From an uncultured Deferribacterales bacterium (GTDB lineage Bacteria; Chrysiogenota; Deferribacteres; Deferribacterales; Mucispirillaceae): a stretch of 64,000 bases of DNA. Below, piece after piece: positions 58,450 to 64,000 of the stretch. The position numbers and the translations under genes were made by a program. The DNA lies in NCBI GenBank assembly GCA_947853665.1, contig CANTXF010000016.1, positions 62,001 to 126,000 on the forward strand, read 5' to 3'. Each line of letters starts with the position of its first letter. Within the stretch, counting starts at the first letter, position 1. A model generated the notes under the pieces. It was not told where the DNA came from, searched no databases, and was given only the letters and a program-made list of their open reading frames with translations.

Positions 58450-60435
58450 ATGGATATACCCATTCTTAAAGACATAACCGTAATAATAGCGGTGGCCACA
58501 ATATCCCTTCTTATATGCTCGAGGCTTAAAGTCCCCGGCATACTCGGATACCTTATAACTGGGCTACTTGTGGGGCCTAACGGACTGCGCCTCGTATCGG
58601 AAACTGAAAACGTAAACACTATGGCCGATATAGGCGTCGTGCTGCTGCTTTTCACGATAGGTCTTGAATTTTCTCTCAGACAGCTTGTGGCTCTGAAACG
58701 GTCCGCAATAGGGGGAGGCATCCTTCAGGTAACGCTTACGACGGCTATTTTTGCCGCCGCGTGCGCAATATTCGGGTTTCATACCGGGCAGGCTGTTTTT
58801 TACGGGCTTATACTCACCCTGTCCAGCACGGCAATAGTTCTGAAACTGCTTATGGAAAGGGGCGAGGTTGAGGCGCCCTTCGGAAGGATAACGACAAGCG
58901 TTCTTATATTCCAGGATATCGCCGTTATTCCCATAATGCTGATAATCCCGATGCTCGTACCCGGCGGAAGCGCGTCTTTGGCGGATATAGGCATAAGCCT
59001 TGGAAAAGCTCTGGCTGTGGTAATTATCCTTTTCGCCGCAGCAAGATTCATGGTTCCGCGCCTTCTGCTGCAGGTAACAAAAACGAGAAGCCGGGAGCTT
59101 TTTCTTTTCTCCATAGTGCTTATATGCATGATAGTGGCGTTTATTACCAACAAAGCTGGTCTTTCTCTGGCTTTAGGAGCGTTTCTCGCCGGTATGGTCG
59201 TCAGCGAAACGGGATACGGATATCAGGCCCTCGGCAACGTGGTGCCGTTTAAGGACGTTTTTACCGGTTTTTTCTTTGTTTCGGTTGGCATGCTTATAAA
59301 TGTGGAAATTATCATCTCAAACCCTATAATCGTAATTTTAGCCGCCCTTTTCATTATAATCGTCAAAACCTCGGTGGCAGGCATGGTAATAAACCTGCTT
59401 GGATATCCCTTAAATACATCGCTGCGCACCGGTCTATCTCTGGCGCAGGTGGGCGAATTTTCTTTCATACTGGCGGCTACCGGAAAAACCATAGGTATAA
59501 TTGACGGAGAGGAGCAGTCCACATTTATAGCCATATCGGTAATTACCATGGCGGCTACACCTTTTCTGATACAGTATTCCAGCAAAATATCGGAAGCGGC
59601 CGGAAAACTCCCCCTTCCCGCGTCTGTCATAAAGGGCTATTTCCACACGGCGTCAAACAATATAAAGCCGGTGAAGGACCACATGATAATAGTGGGATAC
59701 GGCCTTGCGGGAAAAAACCTGGCAAAGGCGGCGGAAAACGCGGGAATAAGCTATAATATAATAGAAATGAATCCCCAGACGGTGAGAAACGAATCAGCTA
59801 AGGGAACCCCGATATTTTACGGAGACGCCTCTCAGGAAGAAGTGCTGGAACACGCAAGAGTAAAGGACGCGAGAGCCGTGGTAGTGTCTGGAGCCGATAA
59901 CGCCACCACCAAAAACATAGTGGAAACGGTACACAGAATCAACCCGTCTATAGCCGTTGTGGCGAGAACCCGCTTCGTACTGAACGCCGCGCCCCTGAAA
60001 GAACTTGGAGCCACCGACGTAATCGTGGAGGAGGTAGAGTCTTCGGTCGCCCTGCTTTCCTGCGTTCTGAAACACTACTACATACCGGCGGAAGACATAG
60101 ACAAGCAGGAAGCGGAAATAAGGCAGATAGAGCCTTCCGCCGTAAAACGCAGATCGAGGGACAGAGCCGCGTCCCTGGGGATAAAAGGCGTGGCGGTGGA
60201 AACCGTTACCGTACCCGTAGGCTCTCCCGTTTCGGGTAAAACGCTGCGGGATCTCGACGTAAGATACAGATACAACGTAAACGTAATAGCCATGAGAACG
60301 GGAGGAAATTTAAAAGTATCTCCCGGTTCGGGAGAACGCTTAAACGACAGAGACGAACTGCTCGTAACCGGACGGCAGGCCGACATAAATATATTCGCCG
60401 GAATTTTTGTACAAAGTACCAAACAAAAGGCCTAA
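58450..60435 (+). CDS. Monovalent cation:proton antiporter-2 family protein, KefB/C-like
   Basis: 661 residues. About 12 membrane helices (1-390) have the CPA2 motifs VVLLLFTIGLEF and LSSTAIVLKLL. A TrkA-N (RCK) domain (about 410-530) begins IIVGYGLAGKNLAKAAENAG and a TrkA-C domain (about 570-655) follows. These mediate K+ or Na+/H+ exchange under ligand control. It starts 22 bp after the activator gene, so readthrough from that operon is possible. Ion and ligand not deducible. Confidence 0.88.
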   Translation: MDIPILKDITVIIAVATISLLICSRLKVPGILGYLITGLLVGPNGLRLVSETENVNTMADIGVVLLLFTIGLEFSLRQLVALKRSAIGGGILQVTLTTAIFAAACAIFGFHTGQAVFYGLILTLSSTAIVLKLLMERGEVEAPFGRITTSVLIFQDIAVIPIMLIIPMLVPGGSASLADIGISLGKALAVVIILFAAARFMVPRLLLQVTKTRSRELFLFSIVLICMIVAFITNKAGLSLALGAFLAGMVVSETGYGYQALGNVVPFKDVFTGFFFVSVGMLINVEIIISNPIIVILAALFIIIVKTSVAGMVINLLGYPLNTSLRTGLSLAQVGEFSFILAATGKTIGIIDGEEQSTFIAISVITMAATPFLIQYSSKISEAAGKLPLPASVIKGYFHTASNNIKPVKDHMIIVGYGLAGKNLAKAAENAGISYNIIEMNPQTVRNESAKGTPIFYGDASQEEVLEHARVKDARAVVVSGADNATTKNIVETVHRINPSIAVVARTRFVLNAAPLKELGATDVIVEEVESSVALLSCVLKHYYIPAEDIDKQEAEIRQIEPSAVKRRSRDRAASLGIKGVAVETVTVPVGSPVSGKTLRDLDVRYRYNVNVIAMRTGGNLKVSPGSGERLNDRDELLVTGRQADINIFAGIFVQSTKQKA

Positions 60436-60439
60436 CGAC

Positions 60440-60467
60440 TTGACAGACTGCGGTTTTATAATATTTA
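60440..60467 (+). promoter_or_regulatory. Possible promoter for the second antiporter
   Basis: TTGACA (60440-60445), 16 bp, TATTTA (60462-60467), upstream of the gene at 60502. Confidence 0.45.
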
Positions 60468-60501
60468 ATAGCTATTAAACACTATTTCGGAGCACCGCTA
60501 T

Positions 60502-61917
60502 ATGAATAACGCGCTGATGTTCGGAGCCATGGTCCTGATCCTGTGTGTGGCTTTCAGTAAAATACTTTATAAGGCGGGGGTTCCTACCCTTCTCATCTTT
60601 ATGGGGCTGGGTATGGTGTTCGGTTCCGACGGTATAGGCGGCATTTATTTTGACGACTACCACCTGACGCAGGATATATGCTCCCTTGCTCTCGTCTTTA
60701 TAATGTTCTACGGCGGATTCGGCACAAGCTGGCGTACTGCCAGGCCCATAGCGGTAAAAGCGGTGCTTCTTTCTTCGGTGGGAACGGTTCTTACAGCCTT
60801 TTTTACCGGTTTTTTCTGTCATTATTTTCTTAAATTTACACTTCTGGAAGGTCTCCTCATAGGCTCCGTTCTGGCATCCACCGATGCGGCGTCCGTTTTT
60901 TCCATCTTAAGGTCCAGAAAAATGGCTCTCAAAGGCGGCGTCGGCCCTATACTGGAAGTGGAAAGCGGCAGCAACGACCCGTTCTCCTATATGCTCACCA
61001 TAGTGATTCTGGCGGTAATTACCGGGGAAGGCAGCGTATCCGTGCCGGAACTCCTTGCCAAACAGATAATTTTCGGCACGGTTACAGGCGTTTTTCTTGG
61101 TTACGCGGCTGTTTACGTGTTAAGACACGTAAACTTTGAAATAGAGAGCTTCAATCTCATTTTCGTAATCGCCATAGCAATACTGGGATTTTCTCTGAGC
61201 GGCTCTCTGGAAGGAAACGGCTTCCTGAGCGTTTACATATCCGGCATAATCATAGGCAACAGCAAAATATTTCACAGAAAAAGCCTGTCTAATTTTTTTG
61301 ACGGTATATCGTGGCTTATGCAGATAATGCTGTTTTTTATGCTGGGATTGCTTTCCTTTCCGTCCAGACTGCCGGACGTTGCCCTCACAGGAACCCTTAT
61401 CGCCGTATTTATGATACTCGTGGCAAGGCCCGCCGCGGTTTTTGCCATATTGACGCCCTTTCGTATGCCGGTAAAACAGCAGACGTTTATTTCATGGGTG
61501 GGCATACGGGGCGCGGCTTCAATCGCTTTTTCAATTTACGCCGTAACGGCTACCAATCATATGAGCGATATTTTCCATATAGTATTTATCGTAGTGCTGT
61601 TTTCCATTCTGATACAAGGGTCGTTCATACCGGTAATGGCAAAAAAGCTGGGGCTTATAGAATCGCAGAAGCACAATAACCTTAAATCCCTGGGCGATAT
61701 GGAGGACGAAACGTACAACCAGCTTATGGAATTTACCGTAAGGCCAGACCACAAATGGGCCGGTAAAATGATAATGGAAGCCGGACTACCCAAGGATATA
61801 CTGATAGTGATGATAAAGCGCGGCAGCGACGTAGTGGTTCCCAACGGCTCCACCAAGCTGCTGCCCGGCGACGTGCTTGTTCTCAGCGGAACGAATCTGG
61901 ATACGGCAGTATCCTGA
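60502..61917 (+). CDS. K+/H+ antiporter, CPA1/NhaP2-like, with TrkA-C domain
   Basis: 471 residues. A 12-helix CPA1 transporter (1-385) has LLIGSVLASTDAASVFSIL and VESGSNDPFSYMLTI, the two Asp-bearing motifs of the ion site, and WVGIRGAASIAF. A short C-terminal TrkA-C-type domain (about 405-471; EFTVRPDHKWAGKMI, SDVVVPNGSTKLLPGDVL) follows. NhaP2-type proteins expel K+ or Na+ at the inner membrane. It is shorter than V. cholerae NhaP2, with less cytosolic tail. Adjacent to an unrelated CPA2 antiporter. Confidence 0.88.
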   Translation: MNNALMFGAMVLILCVAFSKILYKAGVPTLLIFMGLGMVFGSDGIGGIYFDDYHLTQDICSLALVFIMFYGGFGTSWRTARPIAVKAVLLSSVGTVLTAFFTGFFCHYFLKFTLLEGLLIGSVLASTDAASVFSILRSRKMALKGGVGPILEVESGSNDPFSYMLTIVILAVITGEGSVSVPELLAKQIIFGTVTGVFLGYAAVYVLRHVNFEIESFNLIFVIAIAILGFSLSGSLEGNGFLSVYISGIIIGNSKIFHRKSLSNFFDGISWLMQIMLFFMLGLLSFPSRLPDVALTGTLIAVFMILVARPAAVFAILTPFRMPVKQQTFISWVGIRGAASIAFSIYAVTATNHMSDIFHIVFIVVLFSILIQGSFIPVMAKKLGLIESQKHNNLKSLGDMEDETYNQLMEFTVRPDHKWAGKMIMEAGLPKDILIVMIKRGSDVVVPNGSTKLLPGDVLVLSGTNLDTAVS

Positions 61918-62255
61918 ACGGAAAATAAGAATATTGTAAAAAAATATATTTTTCTCCATTTTTTTGACCGCTGCCGGAGAGATTTTTAATGTTTTTTGGC
62001 ATATTATAAAAAATTCTTCTGATAAATATTAAAAAACGGTCTGTAAATCTTAAGGTTTTTTAAACCGCACTTGATATGCCTGCTAAAAAATATCTTTATT
62101 ACAAATAGATTATTAAATAAATATCCCCTGCCGCGCATTTTCGGTTTCTATTTTTATATTTTTTATTATATTTTAACGAAATCTCTTGACAACCGCGCAA
62201 GTCGAGTATATTAATCAGCTCGTATTTCTGAAAAGCAAAAAAACAGCGGTGAGGA
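61918..62255. other. 338-bp AT-rich intergenic region
   Basis: No gene fits. It contains a low-GC hairpin TTAAAAAAC (62029-62037)/GTTTTTTAA (62055-62063), which may end the antiporter transcript, several T and A runs, and the pot promoter at 62186-62214. Its base composition is clearly lower in GC than the flanking genes. Confidence 0.5.
62186..62214 (+). promoter_or_regulatory. Promoter of the potABC-type operon
   Basis: TTGACA (62186-62191), 17 bp, TATTAA (62209-62214). Start near 62221, giving a 35-base leader to potA. Confidence 0.72.
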
Positions 62256-63359
62256 ATGGAAAACAGAAAACCGGTCGTAGAGCTTCAGAACGTTAAAAAA
62301 AGTTTTGACGACAAAACGATACTTAAAAATATAAACCTTACCATATATAACGGCGAGTTTCTGACCCTTCTGGGGCCGTCCGGCTGCGGCAAGACCACCA
62401 CTCTGCGCATTATAGCAGGCTTCGAATCGGCCGATTCCGGAAACGTGATAATAAACGGCGAAAGGGTAAACGATATACCTCCGAATAAACGAGGAGTACA
62501 CACTGTTTTCCAGAGCTACGCTCTCTTCCCCCACATGACGGTCTACAATAACGTGGCCTTCGGCCTTAAAATGCACAAAGTCCCCAAAAATGAAATAAAA
62601 TCGAGAGTTACGGAAGTCCTGCGTATCGTAAAGCTGGAAAACTTTGCGGACAGGAAGCCCCACCAGCTTTCAGGCGGCCAGCAGCAGAGGGTCGCCCTCG
62701 CCAGAGCTCTCGTAAACAAACCTCTCGTCCTGCTTCTGGACGAACCGCTCAGCGCCCTTGACGCAAGCCTGAGAAAAGGCATGCAGAAAGAGCTTAAACA
62801 GCTTCAGAGAGCCCTTGGAATAACCTTTATACTCGTAACCCACGATCAGGAGGAGGCCCTTTCCATGTCAGACAGGGTAGTCGTTATGAACGAAGGCGTT
62901 ATAGAGCAGACAGGTACTCCCAAAAACGTTTATGAGGAACCCAATTCCGTTTTTGTGGCAGGCTTTATAGGCGATATAAACATATTAAACGGGGAAGTTC
63001 TCGGACTTGGCGACGGCGGTATAAGCGCTCGGGTGGAAGGCCGCCTGTGCGCGATAAAAACGAAAAAAAGCCTGAAAATAGGCGACAGATTTAAGCTCTT
63101 GCTGCGGCCTGAAGATATGCGCATCGAAAAGCTGAGCGAAAATCCGGAAACCGACGGGCTAATGATAGGCAACGTAGTGCTGAAAACCTATAAAGGCGCC
63201 ACCCTAGACACACTTATACGCCTTCAGAACGGAACCCAGATAAAGGCAAGCGAATTTTTCGACGAAGAATACGAGGATTTCGACTATAATATGGACGAAA
63301 AAGTTTCCATAGGCTGGGTATCCGGCTGGGAGGTGGTGCTGCCAGATGAAGGAGCGTAA
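62256..63359 (+). CDS. potA: Spermidine/putrescine ABC transporter ATP-binding protein PotA
   Basis: The 367-residue ATPase has Walker [19 protein letters not shown], signature [17 protein letters not shown], Walker [17 protein letters not shown] and switch [16 protein letters not shown]-type C-terminal domain (about 240-365) follows, as in PotA and other osmolyte/polyamine ATPases. GTGAGGA precedes the ATG. It overlaps potB by 14 bp. Polyamine specificity depends on the substrate-binding protein, which lies outside the window. Confidence 0.9.
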   Translation: MENRKPVVELQNVKKSFDDKTILKNINLTIYNGEFLTLLGPSGCGKTTTLRIIAGFESADSGNVIINGERVNDIPPNKRGVHTVFQSYALFPHMTVYNNVAFGLKMHKVPKNEIKSRVTEVLRIVKLENFADRKPHQLSGGQQQRVALARALVNKPLVLLLDEPLSALDASLRKGMQKELKQLQRALGITFILVTHDQEEALSMSDRVVVMNEGVIEQTGTPKNVYEEPNSVFVAGFIGDINILNGEVLGLGDGGISARVEGRLCAIKTKKSLKIGDRFKLLLRPEDMRIEKLSENPETDGLMIGNVVLKTYKGATLDTLIRLQNGTQIKASEFFDEEYEDFDYNMDEKVSIGWVSGWEVVLPDEGA

Positions 63360-64000
63360 CCTTTTTCAGATAGTCACAATCGGCATAATCGCTATTTGGC
63401 TCGTTATTTTCGCCCTCATACCCAATATAATGGTGTTTGCCGTCAGTTTTATGGAGCGCAGCGAAGAATCCTTTATAAAGGCGGCCTTTACCTTTGAAAA
63501 CTACCGGGCCTTTTTCAGCTCCATGTATTTTTCGATATTCGCCGCGTCTTTCAAGATGGCCTTTATCACCACGCTTATATGCCTTGTGATAGGATATCCA
63601 TTCGCTTTCATACTGGCAAGATCAGGATCCCGCTTTAAGAGCCTGCTGGCGCTGTTTGTGATAATACCGTACTGGACAAGCGCCCTTATAAGAACGTACG
63701 CCATAAAAGTAATCCTTACCACAAACGGGCTTATCAATACGTTCCTTATAAAAGCGGGCGTTATCAGCGAGCCTCTGAATATGCTCTATACTCAGGGAGC
63801 GGTCGTTCTCGGGCTTGTATACACATTGCTGCCATTTATGATACTGCCTTTATACGCCGCAATAGACAAGCTGGACACAAGATATATAGAAGCCTCTCAG
63901 GATTTGGGAGCATCCAGGCTTCAGACACTTGCCTACGTTATAATCCCGATAACCGTACCCGGCATAGTGGCTGGTTGTCTCCTTGTATTCCTGCCCTCTC
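63346..64000 (+). CDS. potB: Spermidine/putrescine ABC transporter permease PotB, partial
   Basis: The 218 visible residues start at the ATG inside the end of potA. An N-terminal membrane helix (12-33), NYRAFF and a second and third helix (about 64-84, 95-110) are visible. The [16 protein letters not shown] loop and the EAA cytosolic motif [20 protein letters not shown] follow, which contacts PotA. The frame runs off the window end, so the last part is missing. PotB pairs with PotC as the membrane channel. Confidence 0.9.
   Translation, partial: MKERNLFQIVTIGIIAIWLVIFALIPNIMVFAVSFMERSEESFIKAAFTFENYRAFFSSMYFSIFAASFKMAFITTLICLVIGYPFAFILARSGSRFKSLLALFVIIPYWTSALIRTYAIKVILTTNGLINTFLIKAGVISEPLNMLYTQGAVVLGLVYTLLPFMILPLYAAIDKLDTRYIEASQDLGASRLQTLAYVIIPITVPGIVAGCLLVFLPS

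Noticed and set aside
1-64000. Mobile element, prophage, CRISPR array or tRNA gene
   Set aside because: No transposase, integrase, repeat-spacer pattern or cloverleaf was found on reading both strands. Gene order and codon habits are uniform.

Overview
The window is a dense stretch of ordinary bacterial chromosome of roughly mid GC content. It carries about 62 protein genes, a gene fragment at each end, and no tRNA, rRNA, CRISPR array, prophage or insertion sequence that I could see. Several traits point to a Gram-negative, respiring, microaerophilic or anaerobic bacterium. These are a cbb3-type oxidase with its full assembly set, an Mla-type outer-membrane lipid system, a futalosine-pathway menaquinone gene (mqnD), a succinyl-CoA:acetate CoA-transferase, a PPi-type phosphofructokinase, NtrYX and a YqeY-CvpA-MutS2 cluster. 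My best guess is a member of the Deferribacterota. That is inference from gene content, not a sequence match. Isoleucine is written mostly as ATA throughout, which suggests a single uniform genome.

Layout. 1-5 kb: the end of a radical-SAM (SPASM) gene, a CoA-transferase, zapE, an inositol-monophosphatase-family gene and PPi-PFK. 5.3-9.8 kb: queC, yqeY, cvpA, mutS2 and a gamma-carbonic anhydrase. 9.9-15 kb: an XRE-cupin regulator, panBC behind a likely attenuator, a lone cheW and recG. 15-18.4 kb: a SWIM protein, pyrK-pyrD and an rRNA-type methyltransferase. 18.4-21.8 kb (minus): a HAD phosphatase, an MTA/SAH deaminase and a purB of the type found in animals. 22-29.9 kb: two plus-strand genes likely tied to copper or oxidase assembly, converging on a minus-strand cbb3 operon (ccoN, ccoO fused to a second cytochrome c domain, two tiny membrane proteins, ccoG, fixH, ccoS, ccoI). 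30-37.8 kb (minus): a lipoprotein, an N-acetylglutamate synthase-like gene, prfB, alr, mlaE, mlaF, mlaD, mqnD and a lipid kinase.

37.8-40.8 kb: pyrR-pyrB-pyrC behind a terminator-type attenuator. 41-46.4 kb (minus): hom, an apgM-like gene, lysC and cimA, forming a Thr/Met/Ile precursor operon in which the apgM-like gene probably supplies homoserine kinase. 46.5-49.3 kb: a beta-carbonic anhydrase and a lexA-small ORF-dinB SOS operon with two tandem LexA-like boxes. 49.4-55.8 kb (minus): a purine permease, ntrX and ntrY, and an unknown lipoprotein gene. 55.9-58.4 kb: a tightly coupled three-gene operon of a tail-anchored acetyltransferase-like protein, a single-subunit 2-hydroxyacyl-CoA-dehydratase-type iron-sulfur protein and its ATP-dependent activator. 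58.4-62 kb: two unrelated K+/H+-type antiporters, each with TrkA-type domains. 62.2-64 kb: potA and the start of potB.

The observations most worth following up are the acetyltransferase/dehydratase/activator operon, the rearranged cbb3 oxidase (cytochrome domain moved from CcoP to CcoO, with a detached FixP-N-like peptide), the panB and pyrR leader structures, and the MlaD that appears to carry its own outer-membrane barrel.
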